DNA of 64,000 nucleotides, from contig JAQTOA010000004.1 in assembly GCA_028713555.1 (NCBI GenBank), positions 1 through 64,000 of the forward strand, given 5' to 3'. Positions within the stretch are counted from its first letter, which is position 1, and each line of letters starts with the position of its first letter. This document shows positions 37,827 to 46,017 of this stretch, in pieces. The notes under the pieces were generated by a model. The model had not been told where the DNA came from. It worked only from the letters and a program-made list of their open reading frames with translations, and searched no databases. The position numbers were made by a program, and so were the translations under genes. This stretch comes from Sterolibacterium sp. (GTDB lineage: Bacteria > Pseudomonadota > Gammaproteobacteria > Burkholderiales > Rhodocyclaceae).

Positions 37827-37832
37827 CGTCGC

Positions 37833-39032
37833 TCACTCTCCCGGTTGTGGAAGCAGCGCTGCGTCATCGAGCTTTTCCGGCAGCACTCGCAGCACTTTCA
37901 GTGCAATGATCACGATCAGCGCGGCGATGGCGAAGCCGCCGAGGCCAAGCAGCATTTCCACCAGGCTCGGCGCATAGTTGTGAATTTCGCCGTCGAAGAA
38001 ACTCGAACTGGCGGCATAGCCCGGGAACAGGTCGAGCGGCCATGCTTGTCCGCCGATGATCGTGACATACATTTGCGCCAAGCCGCCGACCACGATGGCC
38101 GCGCAGGCGACCAGAATCCGCCCTAGCGTCGTCCCAGGCGCCAGCAGCAACAGCAGCGGCAGCGCGCCGCCGATGACAACCTGGCCGATCCAGAACACGC
38201 CGCTGATGATGCCGCCGTCAACCAGGATGAATTGCTCGACGCCGTGATTGCGCGTGAAATAGAGATTGGTCAGGTGGAACACCGCGACGAAGTAGAGCGA
38301 GGCCGCGACGAAAGTCGCCAGCAGGTTTTTCAGCCGCTGTACCACCATGCCGCCGAGCGGACGGCGGGCAGCGGCGCAGGTGGCGGCGAGCGTCAGCAGG
38401 AACAATGCGGTGCCATAGGCGAACGACAGGACGATGAACATCGGCGCCAGCAGCGCCGACTGGTAGGCTTCGCGGGCAATCAGGAAACCGAACACCGAGC
38501 CGGTGCCGGTGGTCAGCGTCAGGCGCCAGATGAAGGCTGCCATGCCGGCCGCCGAGGACCAGCGGTTCATGCGCCGCTCCAGCATGAACCACAGATACAT
38601 GCCGACGATGGTGAAGAAGCCGGTGTACAGGAACACGTTGAGGGCGAAGACCGACTTGAAGTTGAAATGGGTGGCGGCGATGATCATGCGGTCGGAGCGT
38701 CCCAGATCGAGCATCAGCACCGCCAGTCCGCCGGCCATCAGCGCCAGCGCCAGCAGCGCCGAAAGCGGCGCCAGCGGCTTGTAGATGGTCTTGCCGAACA
38801 CCGAGGCAGTGGAGGCGACGTTGAGCGCGCCGGAAGCCGCAACGATCAGGAACAGCGCGATGACGTGGGGCATGCCCCAGACCATCTGGTTGTCCATGCC
38901 GGTGATGACATGGCCATGATGCTCCATCTGGAAATAGCCGAATGCGCCGAGCAGCAAGAATAGGCCGCAGACTCCGAGCAGCGCGTAATAGCCTCCTTTG
39001 GCTTCAATGGCACGGAAGATAGTGGTAGCCAT
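37833..39032 (-). CDS. dsrP: DsrP, NrfD-type membrane subunit
   Basis: A 399-residue integral membrane protein with about ten hydrophobic helices (for example YYALLGVCGLFLLLGAFGYF and VIALFLIVAASGALNVAS), of the NrfD/PsrC quinone-interacting family. It is part of DsrMKJOP and exchanges electrons between the quinone pool and the periplasmic DsrJ/DsrO. The start at 39032 is set by the Met before TTIFRAIEAKGG. The upstream frame is antisense-like. Confidence 0.95.
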   Translation of the reverse strand: MATTIFRAIEAKGGYYALLGVCGLFLLLGAFGYFQMEHHGHVITGMDNQMVWGMPHVIALFLIVAASGALNVASTASVFGKTIYKPLAPLSALLALALMAGGLAVLMLDLGRSDRMIIAATHFNFKSVFALNVFLYTGFFTIVGMYLWFMLERRMNRWSSAAGMAAFIWRLTLTTGTGSVFGFLIAREAYQSALLAPMFIVLSFAYGTALFLLTLAATCAAARRPLGGMVVQRLKNLLATFVAASLYFVAVFHLTNLYFTRNHGVEQFILVDGGIISGVFWIGQVVIGGALPLLLLLAPGTTLGRILVACAAIVVGGLAQMYVTIIGGQAWPLDLFPGYAASSSFFDGEIHNYAPSLVEMLLGLGGFAIAALIVIIALKVLRVLPEKLDDAALLPQPGE

Positions 39033-39034
39033 GC

Positions 39035-39775
39035 TCAGATTCCCTGGTAACGCACGCCGGGGTTGAGGCGCAAATCGGCGCGCACTTGCGAAGTCGGCGT
39101 GGTGGCGATGCGCTTGGCGATTTCGCTGGCCGGATCGTTGAGATCGCCGAACAGCATCGCGCTCCGTCCATTCTTGGTGCAGGCTTCGACGCACGCCGGC
39201 TGCTGTCCCTTGTCGATACGCTGGACGCAGAGCGTGCAGCTCTCGACACAGCCTTTGCCGCGCGGCACTTCGGGATTCTGCTCGGTGAGCGGTTCATGAA
39301 CGAAGGAACGCGCCTTGTAGGGGCAGGCCATCATGCAGTACCGGCAGCCGATGCAGATATGCCGATCGACAAGGACGATGCCGTCGGCGCGCTTGAACGA
39401 GGCACCGGTCGGGCAGACATCGACGCAGGGCGGTTGTTCGCAATGCTGGCACATCATCGGCAGCGAAAGGGCACGGCCAGTCTTGAATTCATTCAACTCG
39501 ATCTTGCGGATCCACTGCGAAGACTGAGCGGGGCGGCCGGTGCCGGGCTGGATGGCGTTTTCCGTGGCGCAGGCGGTCACGCACGCGTTGCAGCCGCTGG
39601 CGCAACGCGTGGTGTCGACCAGCATGCCCCAGCGCACCTTGCTGGAGGCGCCGTTGGCATGCGCCGCGGCAAGGGATATTAAGTGTACGCCGGGAGCCAG
39701 GGCGGCGAGCCCTGATCCAGCCAACCCGGTCAACCCGGCGGCGCCGAGAAATTTCCGACGGGTATGATCGCTCAT
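39035..39775 (-). CDS. dsrO: DsrO, periplasmic iron-sulfur protein
   Basis: A 246-residue ferredoxin-like subunit with a twin-arginine signal (TRRKFLGAAGLTG) for export of a folded protein. Cysteine clusters for four [4Fe-4S] centres are visible: CASGCNACVTAC, CQHCEQPPCVDVCPTGA, CIGCRYCMMACPY and CTLCVQRIDKGQQPACVEAC. It links DsrJ haems to DsrP. It overlaps dsrJ by 4 bases (ATGA). Confidence 0.96.
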   Translation of the reverse strand: MSDHTRRKFLGAAGLTGLAGSGLAALAPGVHLISLAAAHANGASSKVRWGMLVDTTRCASGCNACVTACATENAIQPGTGRPAQSSQWIRKIELNEFKTGRALSLPMMCQHCEQPPCVDVCPTGASFKRADGIVLVDRHICIGCRYCMMACPYKARSFVHEPLTEQNPEVPRGKGCVESCTLCVQRIDKGQQPACVEACTKNGRSAMLFGDLNDPASEIAKRIATTPTSQVRADLRLNPGVRYQGI

Positions 39776-40158
39776 GGCTTGGCTCCCGCTGATTTCACCA
39801 TGCCGTTTTTTGGCTGATGGCATTCGAAGCAATCCAGCTTGACGGCGACATAGGCGTGGCAACCTTGGCAGAAATTTTCCTGGCTGCCGAGCACCGAGCC
39901 GGTTTTCTTGCTGGCATGACAATCGATGCAGCCATTCAGTTTGATCTTGGCACCATGCTCGCCATAGCGCAGGGTCTTGTCGCGCTGATGCTTGAGCAGA
40001 TCCATGTGGGTACGGCGTATCACTTCCAGCGGCGCCACGCACTCGCCGGGATTCTCAATGGTGACCGCAGGTTTCGGCACCGGTACTTCCGCCCATGTCA
40101 CGCTGGAGAAAGCTGCGATGGCGGTTGCCAACAACCATCCGAAGGTGTTACTCCTCAC
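39772..40158 (-). CDS. dsrJ: DsrJ, periplasmic trihaem cytochrome c
   Basis: A 128-residue exported cytochrome: signal peptide to about residue 23 (VTWA), then three CXXCH haem sites at 77-81 (CIDCH), 97-101 (CQGCH) and 110-114 (CFECH). Cys40 (GECVAPLEVIRRTHMDLL) corresponds to the unusual cysteine haem ligand described for DsrJ. The protein is the periplasmic electron carrier of DsrMKJOP and is essential for sulfur oxidation in Allochromatium. Confidence 0.95.
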   Translation of the reverse strand: MRSNTFGWLLATAIAAFSSVTWAEVPVPKPAVTIENPGECVAPLEVIRRTHMDLLKHQRDKTLRYGEHGAKIKLNGCIDCHASKKTGSVLGSQENFCQGCHAYVAVKLDCFECHQPKNGMVKSAGAKP

Positions 40159-40167
40159 GATATCGCC

Positions 40168-42132
40168 CTATTCACCCAGACCCATCTGGATGTAACCGCT
40201 CGGGCAGACGTCGGCGCAGATATGGCAACCGATGCACTTGGCGTAATCCGTGGCGACATAGCGGCCGGTGCTGGAGATGTTTTTCTTGACCTTATACACC
40301 GCAGCCTGTGGGCAATACACGACGCAGTTGTCGCACTCGAAGCACATGCCGCAACTCATGCAACGTTTCGCTTCGGCAACGGCGCCGGCTTCATCGAGCG
40401 CTTCCAGGCGTTCCGCAAAGTTGCCCAGCGCGCTTTGCCGGTCGAGCGTGATGACCTTGCGCTTGTTGCGCGGCACATACTGGAAATGGCCGAGGAACAG
40501 CTTGTCGTGCGGGATTACATAACGGTCGGAGCGGTTTTCGTAATTGTGCACGCCGACCTTGCTGCTGTCGGTGCCGCGCATCGGCTGGTGGTTTTCCTCG
40601 ATCTCCCAGCCTTTTTCGATAACCAGCTTGCGCAGCATGTCGAAGCTATGCACGTCGACCTTCGGACGTTTTTCCAGTTCCTCGCCCTTGAGAAAACGAT
40701 CAATGCCGTCAGCAGCGATCGCGCCGTGGCCGATGGCGCTGGTCAGCAGGTGCGGGCGCAGCACATCGCCGCCGGCGAAAGTGCCCGGCTTGCCGGCGAC
40801 CTGGTTGTTTTTGTCGGCGCTGACCGCGCCCTTGCCGTTGTCGAATTCCTCCAGGCCGGTGAAATCGACGGCCTGGCCGATGGCGGAAACGATCAGGTCG
40901 GCTTCGATGTCCTGTTCAGTGCCCGGGATATGCTTGATTTCCAGCTTGGGGCCGACGAACTTGGCTTCGCACCGGATGATGCGCAGCGCCGTGGCGCGAC
41001 CGTCGGCGCCTCGCACCAGGCCGAGCGGGGCGTAGCTGCCGAGAATCCGGATGCCTTCCGCCTCGGCTTGCTCGATTTCATGTTTGTTGGCCTGCATCTT
41101 GTCGATGCCGAACACCGAGGTCAGCGTGACGTCGGCGCCTTGCTTGGCCGAAATATCGGCGACATCCTGAGCCATGCGGCCGGCGATGGCCTTTTCTATG
41201 TCGGTCGGCATGGCATTCTGGATATGGCCGAGACGCCGCGCCACGGTGGCGACGTCGATCGAGGTATCGCCACCGCCAACCACCACCACGCGCTTGCCGA
41301 CATGCTGCAAGCGGCCATCGTTGAAGGCTTTCAGGAAAGCCGTGGCGGTCACCACATTGGGCGCCGCGCTGTCCGGAATCGGCAAGGCGCGACCGGATTG
41401 CGCGCCCAGGCCGAGGAACACGGCCGTGTAATCCTTTTGGATCTGGTTGAGCGTGACATCGGTGCCGATGCGGCATTTCAGATGGACCTTGACACCCAGA
41501 TCGAGGATGCGCTGAATTTCCGCGTCGAGCACGTCTCGCGGCGTGCGGAAACCCGGGATGCCATAGCGCATCATGCCGCCGAGAGCGGCATGCTCGTCGA
41601 AAATCGTGACCTCGTGCCCTTTCATGGCCAATTGATAGGCGGCCGAAAGGCCGGCCGGGCCGCCGCCGATCACCGCGACTTTCTTGCCGGTCTGCAGCTT
41701 GGGCTTGATGAAGCCGAGCTTGTTGGCGATGGCATATTCGCCAAGGAAGTGCTCGACCGAGTTGATGCCAACATGGTCTTCGACTTCGTTGCGGTTGCAG
41801 CCGCTCTCGCAGGGAGCCGGGCAGACGCGGCCCATTACGGCCGGAAAGGGATTGGCTTCGGTCAGGCGCCGCCAGGCATATTCCTGCCAGGACATGCCGG
41901 CGGGTGGCTTTTCGATGCCACGGGCTATTGCCAGATAACCGCGAATGTCCTCTCCGGAAGGACAACTGCCCTGGCACGGCGGTGTCGACTGGACATAGGT
42001 CGGGCATTTGTACGAACGGCTGGCCTTGAAAATCTGTTCCTGCCAGCGGCGAAACTGGGTGTCGCCTTCCTGGTAGCGGCGGAAGCTGAGTTTGCTGCCG
42101 GCTTGTTCCGTGGGTGCCGATGTCTGTGACAT
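40168..42132 (-). CDS. dsrL: DsrL, NAD(P)H:acceptor oxidoreductase
   Basis: A 654-residue iron-sulfur flavoprotein related to glutamate synthase small subunits. N-terminal Fe-S cysteines lie in CPTYVQSTPPCQGSCPSGED, FAD motif in VAVIGGGPAGLSAAYQLA, NAD(P) motif in VVVVGGGDTSIDVATVARR, and a C-terminal two-cluster ferredoxin domain in CMSCGMCFECDNC and CIGCHICADVCPSG. In oxidising organisms it takes electrons from DsrAB to NAD(P)+. It sits between dsrK and dsrJ, as in other sulfur oxidisers. Confidence 0.96.
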   Translation of the reverse strand: MSQTSAPTEQAGSKLSFRRYQEGDTQFRRWQEQIFKASRSYKCPTYVQSTPPCQGSCPSGEDIRGYLAIARGIEKPPAGMSWQEYAWRRLTEANPFPAVMGRVCPAPCESGCNRNEVEDHVGINSVEHFLGEYAIANKLGFIKPKLQTGKKVAVIGGGPAGLSAAYQLAMKGHEVTIFDEHAALGGMMRYGIPGFRTPRDVLDAEIQRILDLGVKVHLKCRIGTDVTLNQIQKDYTAVFLGLGAQSGRALPIPDSAAPNVVTATAFLKAFNDGRLQHVGKRVVVVGGGDTSIDVATVARRLGHIQNAMPTDIEKAIAGRMAQDVADISAKQGADVTLTSVFGIDKMQANKHEIEQAEAEGIRILGSYAPLGLVRGADGRATALRIIRCEAKFVGPKLEIKHIPGTEQDIEADLIVSAIGQAVDFTGLEEFDNGKGAVSADKNNQVAGKPGTFAGGDVLRPHLLTSAIGHGAIAADGIDRFLKGEELEKRPKVDVHSFDMLRKLVIEKGWEIEENHQPMRGTDSSKVGVHNYENRSDRYVIPHDKLFLGHFQYVPRNKRKVITLDRQSALGNFAERLEALDEAGAVAEAKRCMSCGMCFECDNCVVYCPQAAVYKVKKNISSTGRYVATDYAKCIGCHICADVCPSGYIQMGLGE

Positions 42133-42148
42133 GCCTGTCTCCGTAGTT

Positions 42149-43678
42149 CTATTTATCGCCTAGCTTGATGGCGGTGCTGACAAGCTGGTGCACCCCGCCG
42201 ATCATGCTCATTTTGAAGCCGTAGTAAGGCACCACCTTGGTGAATTGCGCTTTGCAGATGGCGCAAATGGTGACCATGAAATTTACCCCGTCGCTGTCGA
42301 CTACTTGCTTCAGCGCTTCCATGCGCGGCAAAGTGCCCTTGATGCGCAGGTCGAGCATTTCGTCGGTCAGGATGCCGCCACCGCCACCGCAGCAGAAGGT
42401 CTGCTCGTGCGTGGTGCCGGGCGCCATTTCGACATAGTGATTGGCGACCGCCTTGATGATGTGGCGCGGAATCTCGAACTGGCCGCCGGGCGTGTTGCCC
42501 ATCCGGGTGGCGCGGGCGACATTGCAGGAGTCATGGAAGGTGATGATGCGGTGATCGTTGGCTTCCTTGTCGAAGGACAGGGCGCCGCGCTGGATCAGGT
42601 CCCAGGTCAACTCGCAGATATGCATCGGTTGCTTGTGGCGATGGTCGAGCTGGCTTTGCAGCTGGATCGCGAAGGGATCGTTGGCGCCGGCACCGATGCC
42701 GGTCAGGGTGTTCCAGAAGCTATAGGCGATACGCCAGGCATGGCCGCATTCGCCGACGACGATGCGCTTGACGCCGAGTTCCTGGGCGGCCTCGCGAACG
42801 CGCAGGGCGACCTTGCGCAGCTGTTCGTAGTTGCCGATGAACATGCCGAAATTGCCGGCTTCCGAGGCTTTCGAGGACAAGGTCCAGGAAATCCCTGCGG
42901 CATGAAATACCTTGCCGTAGCCGATCAGGCTTTCGATATGCGGCTCGGCAAAGAAGTCGGCGGAAGGTGTAACCAGCAGGACTTCGGCGCCATGGACATC
43001 GAGCGGGTAGCGGACGTCGATGCCGGTATCTTCCTTGATATCCTCCTCCAGGCCTTCGAGCGTGTTTTCCAGCGCCGGACCGGGCAGGCCGAGGTTGTTG
43101 CCGATCTTGTGTACCTTGCCGATGATCTCGTTCGAGTACTTCTGGCCCAGGCCGACCGAGTCGAGAATCTCGCGGGCGGCCATGGTGACCTCCGCGGTAT
43201 CGATGCCATAGGGACAGAACACCGAGCAGCGCCGGCACTCCGAGCATTGGTTGTAATAGGTGTACCACTCGTCGAGGACTTCGCGGGTCAGCTCACGCGC
43301 GCCGACGAGTTGCGGAAACATCTTTCCGGCTAGGGTGAAGTGGCGCCGATAGACGCTGCGCAGCAGATCCTGGCGCGCCACCGGCATGTTCTTCGGATCG
43401 CCGCTGCCGAGGAAATAATGGCACTTGTCGGAACAGGCGCCGCAATGCACGCAGGTATCGAGGAAGACCTTGAGCGAGCGGTATTTGCCGAGCAGATCGC
43501 CCATTTTGGCGATGGCCTTGTCGTGCCAATCATCTACCAGCTTGCCGGGGAAACCCAGGGCTTCCTGGATTTTTTCGTTGGCCAGGTAGGGCGTGGCTGC
43601 GGCCATAGCGCCACGCTGCAGTATCGGAATCACCGGATACTCGCGCAGGACGGGGGCGGTGAATTCCGGGCCGGCCAT
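42149..43678 (-). CDS. dsrK: DsrK, HdrD-like iron-sulfur subunit
   Basis: A 509-residue cytoplasmic subunit of DsrMKJOP. It has a two-cluster ferredoxin domain (CVHCGACSDKC and CSECRRCSVFCPYG) and the CCG-type heterodisulfide-reductase motif FCCGGGGGILTDEM near residue 420, which handles the DsrC trisulfide or disulfide. The ATG at 43678 is chosen because it overlaps the dsrM stop as TAATG. A longer frame upstream is read-through of dsrM. Confidence 0.96.
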   Translation of the reverse strand: MAGPEFTAPVLREYPVIPILQRGAMAAATPYLANEKIQEALGFPGKLVDDWHDKAIAKMGDLLGKYRSLKVFLDTCVHCGACSDKCHYFLGSGDPKNMPVARQDLLRSVYRRHFTLAGKMFPQLVGARELTREVLDEWYTYYNQCSECRRCSVFCPYGIDTAEVTMAAREILDSVGLGQKYSNEIIGKVHKIGNNLGLPGPALENTLEGLEEDIKEDTGIDVRYPLDVHGAEVLLVTPSADFFAEPHIESLIGYGKVFHAAGISWTLSSKASEAGNFGMFIGNYEQLRKVALRVREAAQELGVKRIVVGECGHAWRIAYSFWNTLTGIGAGANDPFAIQLQSQLDHRHKQPMHICELTWDLIQRGALSFDKEANDHRIITFHDSCNVARATRMGNTPGGQFEIPRHIIKAVANHYVEMAPGTTHEQTFCCGGGGGILTDEMLDLRIKGTLPRMEALKQVVDSDGVNFMVTICAICKAQFTKVVPYYGFKMSMIGGVHQLVSTAIKLGDK

Positions 43679-44409
43679 TACTTGACCTCCAGCTTGGCTG
43701 CCCATGGCGCCAGATGCCGCGCCTCACGCGGGTTGTCGCGCTGGTTCCGGGTCGGCGAAAAGAACAGTCCCGGCGCATGCAGCAGCTTGCTGATCGGGAA
43801 AACCAGCATCAACACCGCCACCAGCGTCAAATGCACGTAGAGCGGCGCGTCGACTGGCAGCGGTTGGGGATTGAAACGCAGCAATCCGAGGAAAAAAACT
43901 TTTACTGCGACGATGTCGGTATGGCTGACGAACTTCATCATCAGGCCGGAAGCCGTGATGCCCATCAGCAGCAGCAGCATCAGATGATCGGAGGGTGTCG
44001 AGATGTAGCGGATGCGCTCGATCAGCAGACGCCGTGCCCAGAGGCCGGCCAGGCCGGCCAGCATGGCCAGTCCGGCATAGATGCCGAAGGGCTGGATCAC
44101 GGCCACCCAAGCCCACACCGGCTCGCTGAAATAGCGCAGGTGGCGTGCCAGCACCAAGGCCAGGCCGACATGGAAGAGCATGCCCAGCACCCACAGCCAG
44201 AGGTTGGACTTGAACAGGCTTTCGAACAGTGTCAGTTCGCGTAACAGGCGCAGTACCACGCCGCCCGTAGTGGTCGGTGCCGGCGTGGTGGGAATCAGCA
44301 GGGGCGCCGGCGTGCGCGCGTAGTCCGCGATTTTTCTGCCCAGACCGATCAGCAGCACGGCCGTGGCAAGGTAGAACAACACGGCGAAGAACAAAGTGGC
44401 GGCGCTCAT
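43678..44409 (-). CDS. dsrM: DsrM, NarI-like cytochrome b subunit
   Basis: A 243-residue membrane protein with about five hydrophobic helices, including LFFAVLFYLATAVLLIGLG at the N-terminus and LMLLLLMGITASGLMM. It resembles the haem b subunit NarI and has histidines placed in the helices for two haems. It passes electrons from DsrK to quinone. Its length fits the short form of oxidising bacteria. It shares the TAATG junction with dsrK. Confidence 0.94.
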   Translation of the reverse strand: MSAATLFFAVLFYLATAVLLIGLGRKIADYARTPAPLLIPTTPAPTTTGGVVLRLLRELTLFESLFKSNLWLWVLGMLFHVGLALVLARHLRYFSEPVWAWVAVIQPFGIYAGLAMLAGLAGLWARRLLIERIRYISTPSDHLMLLLLMGITASGLMMKFVSHTDIVAVKVFFLGLLRFNPQPLPVDAPLYVHLTLVAVLMLVFPISKLLHAPGLFFSPTRNQRDNPREARHLAPWAAKLEVK

Positions 44410-44466
44410 ATCATATTGGGACAGACATGTTCGATCATTCTTGGTGGCGCGGGAATGCGCTGGGTC

Positions 44467-44802
44467 TTACACGCAACCGGTTGGCTTGGGCAAGCCGGCA
44501 ATCTTGCAGGCCTGTTTTGCTGGGCCGTAGGGGAACAACTCATAGAGGTACTGGCTGTTGCCCTTGTCCGCGCCAAGCTTCTTGCCGATCGATTTGGTCA
44601 GTACCCGTACCGCCGGCGCAATCTGGAACTCGGTGTAGTACTCGCGCAAGAAGTTAATGACTTCCCAGTGGTTCGGGGTTAACTCGACGTTTTCCTGCTT
44701 CGCCAAGAAATTGCCGACTTCCTCGGTCCAGTCGTCGAGGGTGGTCAGATAACCTTCCTCATCGGTTTCCAAGGTTTTGCCGTTGACTTCGATTGTTCCC
44801 AT
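44467..44802 (-). CDS. dsrC: DsrC, sulfur carrier with two active cysteines
   Basis: A 111-residue protein with the flexible C-terminal arm that carries both active cysteines: Cys99 (AKQACKIAGL) and penultimate Cys110 (KPTGCV). This makes it a true DsrC, the persulfide substrate of DsrAB and trisulfide partner of DsrK, and not TusE. Motifs EEGYLTTLDDWTEEV and LTPNHWEVINFLREYY are typical. It follows dsrH by 44 bases and has an AGGAGAG ribosome site. Confidence 0.97.
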   Translation of the reverse strand: MGTIEVNGKTLETDEEGYLTTLDDWTEEVGNFLAKQENVELTPNHWEVINFLREYYTEFQIAPAVRVLTKSIGKKLGADKGNSQYLYELFPYGPAKQACKIAGLPKPTGCV

Positions 44803-44846
44803 ATTGCTCTCCTGGTGAAAAGGTTAAAGCCCAAAGTAGGGTAATG

Positions 44847-45146
44847 TCATAGCCATGACTGGCAATTCTTGTTGTTTGCGACGAGATCGACGAACCCGCC
44901 GTAATCTACGCTGGTGATGCCTTCGCTGAGGCGGTCGCCGAGACCGCGTGCATCCAGATCCGGTTGCAGCACGCAGACCTTGAAACGACCCTGCACCTGG
45001 CGCAGCCTGGCCTCAGCGGCGTTGCCGCGGCTGGCTGCGGTCACCGCATCCTCGATCAAGAGCAGCGTGGCGCCTTCTTGGGCTACCGCCAGGCAGGCAT
45101 CCAGGGTATTCCGCTCCAGAGGAGACTTGTTGATGATGTGCAGCAT
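44847..45146 (-). CDS. dsrH: DsrH, sulfurtransferase subunit
   Basis: A 99-residue subunit of the DsrE2F2H2 complex (TusB homologue). The N-terminus MLHIINKSPLERNTLDACL and the C-terminal VDYGGFVDLVANN match the family. Together with DsrE and DsrF it transfers persulfide to DsrC. It follows dsrF by 17 bases. Confidence 0.94.
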   Translation of the reverse strand: MLHIINKSPLERNTLDACLAVAQEGATLLLIEDAVTAASRGNAAEARLRQVQGRFKVCVLQPDLDARGLGDRLSEGITSVDYGGFVDLVANNKNCQSWL

Positions 45147-45163
45147 GCTTGCTCTTCCTCTCT

Positions 45164-45532
45164 TCAGAAACTCAGGACAACGTCTTGCTCTTCCATCAGC
45201 GCGCCCATCTCGGCGCGGCTCAGGACAGTAACGTCGACCAGCAAGTCGTCTTCGCTCAAGCCACGCGCTTCGAGCGCCTCCTTTTCGACATACAGCTTCT
45301 CGATGTCATAGCCTTCGAGCGCGCGGTAGGTCGGCGAGAAGTTCTTGGTCTCAATGCCCTTGGTTTGCTGGCCCTTCTTCAACTGATATACGCCGTCATC
45401 GAGAAAAGCCAAGCTGACATCCTGGTCGAAAGCCGCCGAGATCAGCACTACCTCCAGCGATTCCAGGGCGTAGATCGTGCCGTAGGGCGCCTTGCGATTG
45501 ACGAACATGAATTTTTTGACGACGCCTTCCAT
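45164..45532 (-). CDS. dsrF: DsrF, sulfurtransferase subunit
   Basis: A 122-residue TusC-like subunit of DsrEFH: VKKFMFVNRKAPYGTIYALESLE, then AAFDQDVSLAFLDDGVYQL. It lacks cysteines, as is usual for a non-catalytic scaffold. The ATG at 45532 follows the dsrE stop by 4 bases, and the longer frame upstream is dsrE read in another register. Confidence 0.94.
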   Translation of the reverse strand: MEGVVKKFMFVNRKAPYGTIYALESLEVVLISAAFDQDVSLAFLDDGVYQLKKGQQTKGIETKNFSPTYRALEGYDIEKLYVEKEALEARGLSEDDLLVDVTVLSRAEMGALMEEQDVVLSF

Positions 45533-45536
45533 CGGG

Positions 45537-45896
45537 TCAGTCTCCGAAAGTGACGGTGCGATCGGCTTCGATACCGGTTTCGACCAACTGGCCGAGACCG
45601 GAAATGCGGAAGCCCAGCGCCAGGTTCTCTTCCTGAATGCCGCGGCGCAACGCCGCGGCGACGCACACCACGAGATCGATCTTGTGCTCATCGGCCAGCT
45701 TGGACCAGCGTTTGACGATGTTGCGGTCGTCGAGCGGCGGCTCGGTAAGGCGCGTCGCGTTGTTGACGCCATCGTGATAGAAGAACACACGGTGAATCTC
45801 GTGCCCCTTTTCCAGCGCTGCCTTGCAAAACAGGTAAGCGCTGTCCGCAGCCTGGTGCTGGTAGGGGCCTTCGTTGATCAGGATGCCGAATTTCAT
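45537..45896 (-). CDS. dsrE: DsrE, catalytic sulfurtransferase subunit
   Basis: A 119-residue TusD-like protein with MKFGILINEGPYQHQAADSAY, RVFFYHDGVNNATRL and the active cysteine in DLVVCVAAALRRG. It is about 11 residues shorter than the Allochromatium protein in the loop after that cysteine. The ATG at 45896 is preceded by GGAGG. A 25-codon frame that overlaps it by 4 bases lies just upstream. Confidence 0.95.
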   Translation of the reverse strand: MKFGILINEGPYQHQAADSAYLFCKAALEKGHEIHRVFFYHDGVNNATRLTEPPLDDRNIVKRWSKLADEHKIDLVVCVAAALRRGIQEENLALGFRISGLGQLVETGIEADRTVTFGD

Positions 45897-45970
45897 TCCC
45901 ACGCCTCCGCCGGGCCGTCCCAAGGAAGCGTGTATTCAGCGACACGGAAGCCGCATAGCGGCTGAACCAT
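45893..45970 (-). CDS. candidate 25-residue leader peptide before dsrE
   Basis: ATG at 45970, with GGGG 5 bases upstream, opens 25 codons (MVQPLCGFRVAEYTLPWDG...) whose stop overlaps the dsrE ATG as ATGA. The ribosome site lies in the 3' arm of the hairpin at 45976-45996, so its translation could be gated by folding and could in turn drive dsrE. The peptide is not recognised. It may be a small protein, a coupler, or chance. Confidence 0.4.
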   Translation of the reverse strand: MVQPLCGFRVAEYTLPWDGPAEAWE

Positions 45971-45975
45971 AGTCA

Positions 45976-45996
45976 CCCCTTTCCTCAGGAAAGGGG
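45976..45996 (-). promoter_or_regulatory. intercistronic hairpin between dsrB and dsrE
   Basis: A perfect 9-base stem, CCCCTTTCC with GGAAAGGGG, and a 3-base loop. It lies in the 121-base gap, the widest within the dsr operon. No T-run follows, so it is more likely an mRNA-stabilising or processing element protecting the dsrAB segment, or a mask over the next ribosome site. Confidence 0.65.
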
Positions 45997-46017
45997 ATGG
46001 GGGATAGGTCGTCATAT

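Noticed and set aside
39817..42129. 770-codon open frame on the plus strand
   Set aside because: It lies entirely opposite dsrL and the 5' part of dsrJ, has no domain or ribosome site, and results from codon bias in GC-rich antisense sequence.
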